A stretch of DNA of 64,000 nt from contig NMRA01000403.1 of NCBI GenBank assembly GCA_002633005.1, positions 58,888 through 122,887 of the forward strand. Direction: 5' to 3'. Of the stretch, positions 1 through 11,612 are shown one piece after another; positions within the stretch are counted from its first letter, which is position 1, and each line of letters opens with the position of its first letter. This DNA is from Phoronis australis (Eukaryota; Phoronida; Phoronidae). A program made the translations under genes and the position numbers. Below the pieces are notes generated by a model. That model was given only the letters and a program-made list of their open reading frames with translations, had not been told where the DNA came from and did not search any database.

Positions 1-1022
1 TGCAGTCAACTTCTTGAACGTTGTTGTCAGGGTTCATGGCTTTACAGCGTTCGATTGGTCAGATCCTGAATAGCTACATCTGACGTCCGGGTGGCATTAA
101 AGTGACATTTCGCGGTCAGCTTGGTCAATGTTACCGAATAATAGGAAGGTATCTTACCGCATTTAGCCAACCGGAGTACAATACCTGCCCTTCAGTATAA
201 AGATATACATGTATAGTAACACAAACTGACAATAGATATTAATTACTTGCTCAAATTAAAAAACAAAAATATTTATATACGGGCAATTATTTTTTAAGTT
301 ATTCTGAAATCACTTCCTGCATCGTAAAAACTTTTGATTTAGACCACTTGCCATTGTGAAAATTGGTTTCGAATTATTCTTTAATCAAATTAGAGTTACG
401 TACACCTGTAGGAACTTATAAGTTAACAATTAACAAGCCTGTAGCTAACCAAATTTCCAGAAAACTCAGAAAAATGTACACTTTCTCAACGCAAAAGTCG
501 ACAGAATTTGACTATTAACTTTATCCCAGTCTGCCATTAACTGGTTCACCTGACCATGTCTTCTTAGTAAAATTTAGCACGCAAGAAAGGTACTTTCATA
601 AAAATGCAAGTGTGTAACCAAATTTCATCTGATATACAGGAAATTGTTCTACAGTAGATGAAATCTCAATACATGTTACATTTTTCTAAGCTCTCATTTT
701 GTGTTTCAATAAAAATCATCAAGATTCTATTTTGATAGCCCTCATTCAACTACATTTTAAATGGAGAATAGTGCATTAAGTATAGTATCTGAAAGCTTAA
801 TGTGAGTCCTATCTGTCTGGTAATATCTTCTGAAGTTAGCTAAATTGAGACATTTTTCTAGGGTCTTACAAGCTTGAAGATGATATTTGAAGAAAGGTTT
901 GAGGCGGAGCACGTTCTCGGTTTATACGTACTGTCAGTGTGTTCCAACCCCAGAACTTTCGTAAATGTAAGAGGTCATGGTCAAAAGATACTTTTTGACG
1001 GTGCTCGGGTTCATAGCCTCGT
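1..1022. other. Non-coding flank downstream of the GPCR gene
   Basis: AT-rich sequence with no ORF of note and no recognisable repeat. It is 3' of the minus-strand receptor gene, so it may contain its 3' UTR. I did not find an AATAAA on the minus strand close to the stop codon. Confidence 0.5.
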
Positions 1023-2003
1023 TTAATAGCACCTTACTTTCCCCCTTAAATTTTTAAGCACTATTACGAATTCATCACGAACTGTCTTGTTAATCACTCC
1101 ATATAGAATAGGATTCAAAAAATTACACGTGTTGTACAAAGGTAGCGAAATCAATTCAGCTTCCTGCATGATCCTAGAATATTCCTTGTTCGTCGAATCT
1201 GTGAACATTTTCGCTTGTCGTGAACCTACATAAGGGAATAACGACAAGATGTAACCAAATGTAATGGCAAATAACACCAACGACGCCTTTATCTGTGACC
1301 TTAGCTGCCTCTGCTTCTCTTTTGCCTCCGCGTCTCTGGGTAATGGCGCTGGACTTCTCGCGAGTTTCCTGGATGCCATGTAAATCCTTACGTAGCAAAA
1401 ACATAAAACAAGCGAAGATGGGAAGAAAATGGCTCCCATTAAACCGATGACCGTCAGAGTTCCAAAATCACGTCGACCCCAGTCAAGTTGACAAGCAATT
1501 AGATAAGAATCAAATTCGTACTTCCCGAGACCAAACAAAGGCGGACTCGTGATTATCACAGGTAGCACCCAAGATGCAACTATCATACACTTCGTCAGGC
1601 GATTAGTTATTTTTAAATGGTAATGCATTGGCTTTACGCATGCGTAGAAACGCTCAATGCTAATGCACAAGAGTGTCGTCATCGATTGAACTCCTAAACA
1701 ATTCTGAAGAAATCCGATAACACTACAAAGATTTTCATTGTTCTGAAGCAACTCCAACCCGTATACAGTTATCCACAGTGTGATGGGAAAAGATATATCT
1801 CCAACAGCCAAACTCGAAACAAGATAATAACCAGGAGCATGTAGCGGATAACGAGAGTAAATTGTATAAAGTAACATGATATTCGATAGAACTGTTATAA
1901 GTGGTATGACTGTGTAGTAGACATGAAACCCCAAACGGTTATCTTCATTGATAAGCGAATCGGTTTTGTTAAGTGATATATTAATGAACACTGTAGAATC
2001 CAT
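1023..2003 (-). CDS. Intronless class A (rhodopsin-family) GPCR, opsin-like but lacking the retinal lysine
   Basis: A seven-helix plasma-membrane receptor, 326 residues from the chosen start. The frame stays open upstream to an ATG at 2120, but the ATG at 2003 gives a normal short N-terminus with two sequons (NIS at residue 8, NKT at 12). Visible class A marks are the TM1 asparagine (LSNIML), LAVGD in TM2, a TM3 cysteine (NENLCS) pairing with ECL2 cysteine (IACQLDW), IERF in place of DRY, LFP in TM6 where CWxP is usual, NPILY in TM7, and a helix-8 start NKTVRDEF. IERF-x4-KPM and PPLFGLGKY before ECL2 resemble opsins. However, the residue six before the TM7 NP asparagine, lysine 296 in rhodopsin, is Asn here (LYNTCNFLNP). 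The ligand is unknown. I infer an opsin- or melatonin-receptor-related orphan. The single-exon structure could reflect an old retrocopy. There are no internal stops. Confidence 0.9.
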   Translation of the reverse strand: MDSTVFINISLNKTDSLINEDNRLGFHVYYTVIPLITVLSNIMLLYTIYSRYPLHAPGYYLVSSLAVGDISFPITLWITVYGLELLQNNENLCSVIGFLQNCLGVQSMTTLLCISIERFYACVKPMHYHLKITNRLTKCMIVASWVLPVIITSPPLFGLGKYEFDSYLIACQLDWGRRDFGTLTVIGLMGAIFFPSSLVLCFCYVRIYMASRKLARSPAPLPRDAEAKEKQRQLRSQIKASLVLFAITFGYILSLFPYVGSRQAKMFTDSTNKEYSRIMQEAELISLPLYNTCNFLNPILYGVINKTVRDEFVIVLKNLRGKVRCY

Positions 2004-3959
2004 AATGTATTCGTTCTCCAGCAAGGTATTCTGAAAAATATTATATGTTACAATTAAAATAACAACATCAGAAAAGAAGCACCTGACGCAGCAATCAAAA
2101 CCGATAACCAACTGCAACATTCGGCACCGAGGCCGTGTGAGCGCATGCTACTGAATTCAGTGTTTGCTGACAGAAAGCTGTTTTGTGAAATAATAACTCG
2201 ATCTTATATGCTGTGGTCACATGCTTGAAAATTGTTTATTTAGATATAAAATACATTATTCAAATCATTCTTACTGTACAACCTTTGCCCTGACGGTCTG
2301 TGAAAGCGAAACCCGACTTCGCGGCCCCCGACAAGTACGTAGATTTTCAGTTTCGTGGCTAATTTACCAAAATAATTACGTGCACATTATTTCTTTGGCT
2401 CACTACTATAGTCTTTTGGTGACTAGAGGTTTAGTTTCCAACTTAAGCTGGTTTATGTTCGTGATGTCCAATCCCGCCGGCGGTCGCGACGGGCCACTGG
2501 CTGGGATAACAAGTATTTTGTGTGTTTAGAACTGAAAAAAATCCCACGTCTAAAATTACAACACACAGTCATGATCTCCTGTCTGTATTTCAAGGAAGAA
2601 TGAATCGAATTTATCACCAAACAAACCCAAACTCCCGCGATCGACCATGGTGAATTAGCCTACCGAACTCTATAGGATACGGTACGTTCAAATACCTATA
2701 AATCCGTAACAGTGATATAAAACAACACGTCTGTTCAAGAACTCGACGTATTTGTAAAGGTTTTACATCCAATTTTGATGATTTATTGGTGTAACACGAT
2801 GTATTCAAGCGATAAGTTGACACCAGGAAGCGTGTCGTGAAGAGCTGAACAGACTGCGTTCGGAACCGATTACGTCATTGGTTAATTTGTTCAGAAAATA
2901 AAATACTAGAGACATTAGTTCAGGTTGGGAGTTGCCGTGAACAAGGGACACTGGAACTCATTTTTACGAATGTAATGTCAGCAAACAAAGAGACAGTTAC
3001 ATTTTGCCGGGGTGGGTCCAGGATTTTGAGTTAGGGAGACCATAGTGAAGTATTAGCCAGGATTTTGCCTGTCAGACATTCGCATCCTTGAACTGCCTGT
3101 TCCACAATTGTCAATATTTTAAAATGGACAAAAACAACTGGGTTGAAAAGCGGGACATCGGGGGTATATGTCAAAACACAAGGGCGAAACGCTTGTCGCA
3201 GCACACTAAAACGTTCCGACGGCGTTTTGGCGAACGGCAGACGTAACTCTCAAAAGCGCCAGTCGGCGTTTTTTGTTAAGTTTTAGTCGAATGGGAAATG
3301 TCAACTTCGATTTTGCCCTTCTGAGAATGCGCCGCGCATGCGTGGCCTTTGTTTGCATTCGTTTTTTCCGGTGTTGGTTATTGCTATGGAATTTGCTGTC
3401 AATAACACTTTTCACAACTCCGCTGTTTTTCAACCAAATTGCGCAAGTCATGTAAGTAAAAAGCACTTCTTAAGTTTTTGATTGTGTATAATTATTACAT
3501 AGGCAAAAAGATGAATAATTTAATTCATAAATAACTATAATTTCTCATACCTCACATTTTTAAAAATATTTGTTAATTCTAAAAAACGAGAGTGTCACGA
3601 AAATGCGAAAAATAATAGGGTGTAATAGTAACATAAAGGGAAATGAATCTGGGGTTACAAAAATGACTAATTACAACAGCAGGGAAATAAACTCAATGAT
3701 TCAAAAGATTTGTACCCTATCGAGGCAGACATTTTAAAACATGGAAACGTCACAGCTCCTGTGAAAAATTAAGCCAGAAATTCGTCCAGCATTATACATC
3801 ATTTTATATTAATTGGACCTTTGGTGCAGTTTAATACGCTTCTTCGCAAATAATCCAGGATGCAGTGACATTTACAAAAATGTTATTAACTAGCTACTCC
3901 AACTACTTATTGCTGTCAGCAACACAAAGTATTGGATTGGATTTTTTGTAAAGTAATTA
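2004..3959. other. Intergenic, no gene recognised
   Basis: Upstream side of the GPCR gene. It has only short ORFs without family resemblance or codon structure. The promoter presumably lies just above 2003, but I see no clear TATA or initiator element. A stretch near 3240-3460 is open on both strands, but neither translation resembles a protein domain. Confidence 0.4.
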
Positions 3960-4012
3960 CACGCACACGCACGCACGCACACGCACGCACACGTACGCAT
4001 ACACACACACAG
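3960..4012. repeat. Microsatellite, (CA)n/(CGCA)n type
   Basis: Alternating purine-pyrimidine run of CACGCA and CACACA words, potentially Z-DNA forming. It is a simple sequence with no gene nearby. Confidence 0.8.
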
Positions 4013-4749
4013 TCACACTTAGCCACGTATGTATGTTGCTTTTCGAAAGTTACGTAAGCATCTGTCAGTAGGGCTTAAACTTTTCTGAAAATAGAACTGA
4101 TTACATGGTCGTCACTAACTGAAGATAGGTCGTACCTAGATCTTCAGCCTCCACCGCACTTCTTCTCAGTCGATGTTCCCCAAAATGATGATACCTGTTT
4201 CGATGTCCATCCAAAATTGAAATGAGGTTAGAGCGTGAGGAGAACTTTTTCCCAATGAATAGAGTGCATGTCTTCACTGCGCCTTTTTGGCTGCGAAAGC
4301 AAGATTAGTTACAGGTGACAGACATTGCCACCTCCTTTTCACACATTTCAGCTTTTCAGAGACTGAAAAGACCGCTGTGTCGTTTGTTCCCATGAATCAA
4401 ATTCGAATAAGCGCCACTGTTGAATATTCGCAGCACTTGAATTATTTCTTGGCGGTAGACGCTTTTCTTAAAAAAAAACAACCAGGAACGTAACCAGAGT
4501 GCATGTTTATTGGCAAAGGCAAAAAATGTACTACGGCTTATAACAGAATATCTCTTACTCACTATTATAAAAAATTGCAATGACATACACACTATAACGG
4601 AACCAACTAGTACCTAGCCGGGGAGGCATCGGAAAGATGTAACGTAGGGGCAATCAAAACTACGCAAGCAAACTCTGAAATCGGTAAAGATGGATGCTCA
4701 ACAACCAAAAAACATCATATCTGCCTTTCTCGACGTGTGGAACATACTG

Positions 4750-4787
4750 CTGTGTGCGCGCGTGTATATGTATGTACGTATGTATGA

Positions 4788-4827
<40 letters not shown>
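4750..4827. repeat. Microsatellite (TG/TATG, then CA)n running into the gap
   Basis: A GTGTGCGCGC/TATGTATG stretch is followed by an uninterrupted CA run from about 4792 that ends at the first N. The repeat probably helped cause the assembly break. Confidence 0.85.
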
Positions 4828-5545
4828 NNNNNNNNNNNNNNNNNNNNNNNNNNNNNNNNNNNNNNNNNNNNNNNNNNNNNNNNNNNNNNNNNNNNNNNNN
4901 NNNNNNNNNNNNNNNNNNNNNNNNNNNNNNNNNNNNNNNNNNNNNNNNNNNNNNNNNNNNNNNNNNNNNNNNNNNNNNNNNNNNNNNNNNNNNNNNNNNN
5001 NNNNNNNNNNNNNNNNNNNNNNNNNNNNNNNNNNNNNNNNNNNNNNNNNNNNNNNNNNNNNNNNNNNNNNNNNNNNNNNNNNNNNNNNNNNNNNNNNNNN
5101 NNNNNNNNNNNNNNNNNNNNNNNNNNNNNNNNNNNNNNNNNNNNNNNNNNNNNNNNNNNNNNNNNNNNNNNNNNNNNNNNNNNNNNNNNNNNNNNNNNNN
5201 NNNNNNNNNNNNNNNNNNNNNNNNNNNNNNNNNNNNNNNNNNNNNNNNNNNNNNNNNNNNNNNNNNNNNNNNNNNNNNNNNNNNNNNNNNNNNNNNNNNN
5301 NNNNNNNNNNNNNNNNNNNNNNNNNNNNNNNNNNNNNNNNNNNNNNNNNNNNNNNNNNNNNNNNNNNNNNNNNNNNNNNNNNNNNNNNNNNNNNNNNNNN
5401 NNNNNNNNNNNNNNNNNNNNNNNNNNNNNNNNNNNNNNNNNNNNNNNNNNNNNNNNNNNNNNNNNNNNNNNNNNNNNNNNNNNNNNNNNNNNNNNNNNNN
5501 NNNNNNNNNNNNNNNNNNNNNNNNNNNNNNNNNNNNNNNNNNNNN
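4828..5545. other. Assembly gap (718 N)
   Basis: Unsequenced bases. It is bordered on the left by a CA microsatellite and on the right by a near-perfect hairpin, both hard to assemble. All open frames spanning it are artefacts. Confidence 0.99.
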
Positions 5546-5677
5546 ATTCACGATGAAACACGGTTAACGGACCGCCAAACACGGGTCACGGACTCATCGG
5601 CTTCGTGGGTCAGCTGACATCTTCATTTTGTCCGTGACCCGTGTTTGGCGGTCCGTTAACCGTGTTTCCTCGTGAAT
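5546..5677. repeat. Near-perfect inverted repeat (48-bp arms, 36-bp loop)
   Basis: Left arm 5546-5593 and right arm 5630-5677 match at 47 of 48 positions when one is reverse-complemented; the one mismatch is at 5554. The arms are built from short related words such as GGTCACGGAC and CCGTGACCCGTGT. A further copy of that word (TCCGTGTCCCGTGT) follows the right arm, so the full element probably extends leftward into the gap. It is likely a foldback element or MITE core. Confidence 0.85.
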
Positions 5678-6395
5678 ATGAGTCCGTGTCCCGTGTATTT
5701 GGGTGCGTGTAGTTTAGGTACCTTGAATTATTTTTTATTATAGTAACAGCCTGCTATAATTGCGTATGCACTGTAACCTGTGAAAAGTAATTTATTCAAT
5801 AAGGCAGTATACACAGTTTCTGTTGTTAAAAGCATTGGGCGATTAGCGAGTGAGGGTATAGCTTTTACAAAAACAGAGGCGTAAAGTATATACCTATAAA
5901 TCATTTTGAAGATGCAAATAAGTTTCCTTCAAATCCTGGAAAAATGAACTTGGCTTATTTCTCGTCAAAAATAGCGACTGCCGACTTGGCTGACAAGATA
6001 AAAAACATGATTCACTGCGACAAGTAGGAGAATCGCTTCATCAAGCAGAGAAGCGTAAAGACAATAGTTTGAATGCTAAATGTGAGATTAGTAAGAGATC
6101 AAGCAGCCTTGGGAAACATTACCCTGACAGATAAATGCCAAACGTTTTTTAAAATGCCGTTGGTTGAATGTAAGGGAACAATACAAAACAAAAAAGAAAC
6201 CTATTAGCCTTAAGTCATAATTTTTCTCCTACGCTCCACACAAATATTTCTGAAATAAAAAATTATATTTCACTTCAGAAAAAGTATAAATCTCTGAAAA
6301 TATACCCAATAGGCCAAAGAATGGATAGTTGTTCCGGGTCTGTGTTCCCTTAGAAACCAGCGTTTACTGATTAAAAAAGAAAAAGCGCCCTGATA

Positions 6396-6517
6396 CGCCG
6401 TAAAATGTAACAATTTCGTAAAATTTAACAACTGTTACAACTTACATCATTGTTATATTTTACGTTGCTAGGTCTCTCCTAAATTGCAACAAGTTGTAGT
6501 TGTTACATTTTACGTCG
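6396..6517. repeat. Small foldback element built of CGTAAAATGTAACAA words
   Basis: Two direct copies of CGTAAAATnTAACAA near 6399 and 6417 face two inverted copies (TTGTTATATTTTACG near 6451, TTGTTACATTTTACG near 6500), giving nested inverted repeats of about 15-20 bp. It looks like a miniature foldback or MITE with no coding capacity. Confidence 0.6.
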
Positions 6518-6830
6518 AATGCACATCCTATAAACCCCTTCCCCTTATTTCAATGCTGCGCCGCGCATGATCAGAACATCCACTCACTGCAGCTTCACAG
6601 GAAATGAGAATAGATTTGACAGTGGTTGAACAAGAAACTTACAGCTATTGCCTTTTGCTATTAATGAAAATCGAGCTACTCTCCGCCAGCAGGAGAAAGG
6701 TTTGATAAACATGAAAAACATTGGTGTTGCGTCAAGATGCTGTTTCTAAAACGTTAAATAATAGCGCGCGATGTACGTCATATTTCACAATGAAATCGTG
6801 CTAAACATGAAGGGAAGTGAGATTGCTCTA

Positions 6831-6885
6831 ATCCCCTCGACCCTCACACCCCTCGACTCCCTTGACCCACGACCTGTGGCAATAG
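6831..6885 (+). repeat. CCCTCGACCC-rich repeat, first copy
   Basis: C-rich stretch made of CCCCTCGACC and CACACCCCTCGAC words ending in GACCCACGACC. The same sequence in reverse complement occurs at 8712-8766, so it is a dispersed element fragment and not simple low complexity. Confidence 0.55.
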
Positions 6886-7153
6886 AGGTATGCTTGCTCT
6901 TTTTACATATTTCATATCATACCACAATATCAGCCTCAAATGGCCAATACAACCATGTAATAACCCATTTAGTTATCTCACTCTGAGTGGGATAACATTT
7001 TGGCGGGAACCGAGGCCGGTAGTAACAAAGCCGAGACGAGACGAGAAAAGTAGATCAATGCGATGCAATGTTTCTCGTTCAGTATGTAGTATAAATAGAT
7101 TATTACATGTTCTCAGTCGTTATCCTCCTTATCTAGAGCCTTCGTGGATTTTA

Positions 7154-7183
7154 GAGAATTATCACCCTCCGGTGATAATTCTC
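7154..7183. repeat. Perfect hairpin, 13-bp stem and 4-nt loop
   Basis: GAGAATTATCACC, loop CTCC, then its exact reverse complement. TAGAGC and GCTCTA lie outside it as a weaker outer stem. It is part of the SINE/foldback composite. Confidence 0.85.
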
Positions 7184-7340
7184 CAAAATACACTCGAGCT
7201 CTAGAATACGAGGGATAACGCCTTCACCATGTAAATATAGATTATCAATCTATACTAAAACCACAATATCAGCCTCCGAATGGCCAATACATCCATGTAA
7301 TAACTCATTTAGTCATCTCACCAGTGAGATTAACATTTTT

Positions 7341-7410
7341 GGCGAGGCCGGTTTCGAACCCGGTCCGCGTGAGTTTCGAGTCGTCGACTTTACCACTGCA
7401 CCACTCACGG
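7341..7410 (-). tRNA. tRNA-like sequence (SINE head or tRNA pseudogene)
   Basis: On the minus strand a box-A-like TGGTGCAGTGG and a box-B-like GGTTCGAAACC are spaced as in tRNA genes or tRNA-derived SINEs. A TTCGAA T-loop core is visible. I could not fold a clean acceptor stem by eye, and the segment is embedded in repeated DNA, so I favour a SINE promoter head over a functional tRNA gene. Confidence 0.55.
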
Positions 7411-8039
7411 CTGATGTCATCGACTCGGGCTCTAGATAACGGAGGATAATGACTTCGCCATGTAATAATATATATTTATCACGTCGCTGAGTGACTTTCC
7501 TTGAATATTTTTAAATATTAAAACTGTCGTCATGTGGTGGAACAGAGAGGTCGACGATTATTGGCCTGGCAGATTTTTGCCAAAATAAAAGCAAAAGTAA
7601 AACACATTCACGTAAGAAAATCGAAGACTTTTTTGAAAAAGCTCCGAACAACTGTTGAAATGTTGTCTGACATAAAATCAGTGTAATTCTCAGTTGAACA
7701 TTGAACATTTCGTGATGATTCATGCTTCATTGTCGCTGACTTTGTCTCTTTATTACAATTATTCAGTGTAACGTATGGGACTTTCGTTACAGACGTTTAA
7801 TATATTTTACCCCTTTTGAAAAATAACCTAGCGTGGGCGGCGCACTTATTTAAGTGCTACACAGCCCTGGTCTTGATGTAATAAATTCGAATTTTGAATT
7901 TTGTTGCAGGGACAAACACAGGCCTCGTGCATACAGAGCGCGTGGCAGCTCGCGTGCCAATTTTCCAGCTTGCTGTAGTGGCACTCTGATCCGCCAAACT
8001 GAAAAATGGTTGGTGATTCCTGTCCATCGTCGGCATTCC

Positions 8040-8353
8040 CAGTGGCGGATTTAGGGGAGGCCAGGGGGCTATGCTCCCCCCCCCCCTAAAATTCTCCCAC
8101 ATACCATTTGGCAGTTCGGGGTGCGAATTGCTGAGTAGGATATGCGTGCATCCAGGGTGGCTCGAGAGGTGAATGCACACTGCATAGGCCTTGAACAAAC
8201 CACGTTTGCCGTTTTTTCTTAGTAATAAGGTCCGCAAACCCAAAATTGGAGACTTCTACATCCCTACATTTTAGGCTGGGCGCGCTCATGAGCCGAAATT
8301 CTGGTTATTCCTGTGCCCTGGCAACCTAACTCAAAATCTTAGATCCGCCCCTG
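8040..8353. mobile_element. Non-autonomous DNA transposon with CAGNGGCGGAT termini
   Basis: The left end CAGTGGCGGATTTAGGGG and the reverse complement of the right end, CAGGGGCGGATCTAAGA, form terminal inverted repeats around 314 bp. A C-run follows the left end. CAGGGGCGGAT-type ends are common on hAT-like elements in animals. ATTCC/ATTCT flanks are only a weak target-site match. The internal short ORFs are meaningless. Confidence 0.65.
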
Positions 8354-8449
8354 ATTCTTGTCTTGATATCGGACGAAAGAATCATCGGTCTGTGCTTCGG
8401 AGGTCCGTATGCCGTTTCTCTCAGAAAAAGGGCGTTATTCCTGTCGTGC

Positions 8450-8587
8450 GTTCAGTAACACTAGGATCTACCCTAGGACCAAGCTAAAATCTAGCCACAG
8501 TCACGTGTTCTCATTTAATATACACGGCAATATCTCACGTAATCTCCCGGAGTCGTGCTTTTCTGCGAGGTCCTAGCGTTACTGAAC
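8450..8587. mobile_element. MITE family A, copy 1
   Basis: Starts GTTCAGTAACACTAGGA and ends with the reverse complement TCCTAGCGTTACTGAAC. The middle carries CGGCAATATCTCACGTAATC. Two further copies at 23135-23272 and 44616-44741 share ends and middle. It is non-coding. Confidence 0.8.
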
Positions 8588-8711
8588 GGGGGATTGGTTC
8601 GATTATATGTGTGGCTGTCTGCTGCTAGTTGTGCCGGTTTGTACAGCTGTACAGACTCTGCGAAGCCGAAGGTGAGTCGATAACCTGACGCAGCCGAACC
8701 CGGCTTTGGGT

Positions 8712-8766
8712 CGATGGGGTCGTGGGTCGAGAGTGTCGAGGGGTGTGGGGGTCGAGGGGGTCTTAA
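8712..8766 (-). repeat. CCCTCGACCC-rich repeat, inverted copy
   Basis: G-rich GGTCGATGGGGTCGTGGGTC sequence that is the reverse complement of 6831-6885. Confidence 0.55.
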
Positions 8767-8941
8767 AACAATCCCGGTAACGATCATTTGTAATAAAACA
8801 TCCAAAAATTTGCATTTGTTACAGAAGACATTTCTCAGTTTAGTCGACAAAACGATTCACAGTCGTACCAACAGAACATACGCAACGTCTAGTATAGGCA
8901 GCGCGACAGTTGTGGTCTTGAAAACAGACTGTTTGAAATAG

Positions 8942-11612
8942 CTCAATAACGGTGTATTTGTGTAACATTCGGGGTACTCAAAGTCAAGAAAAGTAGTCTA
9001 CGCCAGCGAAAAAAACGAGGTGTAAAAATATAAACCAATTTCATCACAATTGGTTTTTCAGTAACCCATGTAAATTTCCCATTTTTACCAGAGGTGCCTT
9101 TGTTTAGGCGGCTGTAATTAGGAAAGCTAATCGGATGACCCCCAGTTTGTTTTGCACCTTGCAGTAAGCAGACTAAAATATATAATCTGAACATTAAAGG
9201 GAACTCGACGATAAATTGTAAATGTATCATTTATAAATTTTTAGAACTGTGTCGAACCCCATAAGCTATAAAAATGGCAAAATTCAAATGTTCATATATT
9301 GAAACTGTGGATAGAGAAAGTGCAAGGTTGTCTATTTTCAGTCTGCTCAGAAAAGTAAAAGACAGTCATTTTCATGGTCGCTTTAGTGGGAAGACGCTGC
9401 AGCCGTCTTGCTCAACGTGGAGAGTAGGGACGCTCGTCCCCTTGCCCCCACTTACTACGCCAATTAATAGCCTAGATGCATCAACGTAAAGCAGTCGAGT
9501 AAAGATTTCGGAAAGAGCGTCACCCTGATATAGCGTCATTGGAAGCTCTTTTGAAATTTTGAGGAAAGGTGGCCACGGGCGTCTCTTTTATCGGTACAAA
9601 TACTACACATTTTGAAATTCGTCATTCTTTTAAGTAAAATTTTAAAAAGGTGCACAATAAATAAGATATTACATAATAATCTCTTTTACCTCCCGTAGTC
9701 CTTAAAATTTCCATTTTACATGGTATCTTATTTCAGTCCGGTGAAGGAGGGTGCCCAGGGAAACGATAAATTTTGCATGTATTAAATACCTTGGTGTGCG
9801 TGTGATCATGGTGTGGCTGTGATACAGAAATCATCAATTTTTGTACTTTGTACCTATAGGCCTTCATGGGTTCACGAAGAAAATGACACCTGTTGGCATA
9901 TCGGAAACAACCATTTTTCTATATGAAAAACATGTAGATTGCATGCAATAAGTGGAAACACACAATGGGAGTTGGAAGTCATGCAGAAGGGCTATCACCC
10001 AAAATTGATGCATATAATTTCACTGTGTCCATCAAATACACGAGAGAAAATCTAGAGGCATTTTTTTAGGGTTGAAGGTGGGTGGATCTTGGATGCGTGA
10101 ACAAATTTAACAACTCTCAAGAATCAGCTTTTTCATGTTGTTGTTGTTGTTTAAAACTGTTCCAATATTCTATATTCTGCGCTAAAATGAAAATGCAGAC
10201 AGACTTGTAAAGATTGTAGGCAGCGTTCTGCATTGTCTACCTGAACCTGCTATCCCGGTATCCTACGGATGGTGGATGGTGGAGGATGAGTATACGCAAC
10301 TGGGTACTCTACCCAGTCAGCAGCCCAGTGGGCATCACAGAACACGAGTTTTTTTCTAAATTTATGTATAAATTGTGTATTTGATACATGTTTTGTACCT
10401 AATTACTTTCTACTTCAGGTTCAAAGGTTCAAAGCAACGTGAGAACCTTCGTTGGTTTTTTGTAAATAGGATTAAGAAGTGTTTGAAGCTTACTCGATCT
10501 CTCGTCCTCACGGCCTTCATTAAGTTATCACTTTTGACAAATTCTACTTTAAGAAGAAATATTCAATATTACACAGTCGTCATGGTAACAGTTATTCATG
10601 TCCTCTTTTATACTTAATCTCTATATTAAAGAGTCTTTGGTCGTTTAAGCTATTAAAGCGGCAGCTGTGTTGCCTTTAATCCGTGGTAGTTTGATGTGTT
10701 TGAGTATACTCGTTGTCAGTTCAACCTTTGGCAATGTTGAGTGTAGGGGATATATTTGTTTATTGTCTTGGTATTGCTTTAGCGATTAAAGTGAAACGTT
10801 GAACCTGAAAATCTTTGTAGTTGCGGTGGTTTTTAAGTTTCTTCCTATGCTTTGGCCAAAATCTGATTTAACTGATTTGCCAAGAGGGTCACACGTTTTA
10901 ATAGTGTCAGTGAATCCTGTTTTAAAAAATTGTCTACAGTCCATCAAAACCGAAAGAAGATTTAGACTTGAGATTTCGAATATGTTTCAATACAATATTT
11001 TCAGACACGTGGTTCAATTTGAAAGTGTTTTTGGGAAGAGTTGAAAAATAATTGGAAATTTCATCAAAAGAATGTCCTGACTCTGGGGCAGATTTTTTCC
11101 TATGCTAACGAAAAAATGATTAAATGTGTACACAAGTTCTTTTTGATTGGTAATTGTGTTATTGTTGATATTGATAAATTTCGTTGATGTACTTTCTTTT
11201 GAAAGGTTGTCTGTTACATTCGAAATAGTTTCTCACGTTTTCGTTATGTCGTGATTGGTTTTGCGAAAGTCTTGTCCACCAACCTTTGTTTTTGTTTGCG
11301 TTAATTATGACACATTTGAGAATGTTGTTATAAACGCGTAGTTTGTGTTGATAAACTGAGTAAACGGGCAAAGTAGAAGGTGTTCTTTTTCAGTTTGTAG
11401 TAATTATAGTTTGTCTCTAAATTTTATTGAGAGGAGTATGACGCGCATCATACATGTATCTGTTTTGTGCTTAGATTTGTTGAACTTAACAGTTTTAGTT
11501 GCAAAGTGCTTGTCTCGTTGTGAAATTAAGATGTTAATAAAGGTACAGGTATTGTAACATTAAAAACCGGATGCCGTGTAAACTGAAGTTACCCATCCTT
11601 TTATTGAACAAT
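8942..11612. other. No gene recognised
   Basis: Scattered ORFs under 100 codons without recognisable motifs. A (TTG)n run sits at about 10138-10150. Part of 10400-11600 may be decayed upstream sequence of the Penelope-like element that follows, but I could not identify reverse-transcriptase motifs there. Confidence 0.4.

Larger units (their letters stand above)
6922..7475 (-). mobile_element. tRNA-derived SINE-like repeat, two copies with nested hairpins
   Basis: A segment beginning CCACAATATCAGCCTC occurs at 6922-7050 and again at 7261-7370, about 85 percent alike. Only the second copy keeps a clear tRNA-like head (7341-7410, minus strand). CTCTAGATAACGGAGGATAA-type sequence recurs at both ends in direct and inverted form (around 7120, 7200 and 7430). 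This suggests a SINE, or a composite of SINE and foldback, that inserted near or into another copy of itself. Confidence 0.6.

Noticed and set aside
3206-3466. Open frames on both strands with basic (KRRLALL) or hydrophobic character
   Set aside because: Short, sense and antisense mirror one another, and no known small protein matches.
4690-5617. Long open frames of about 260-307 codons on both strands
   Set aside because: They consist almost wholly of N and CA repeat and carry no biological information.
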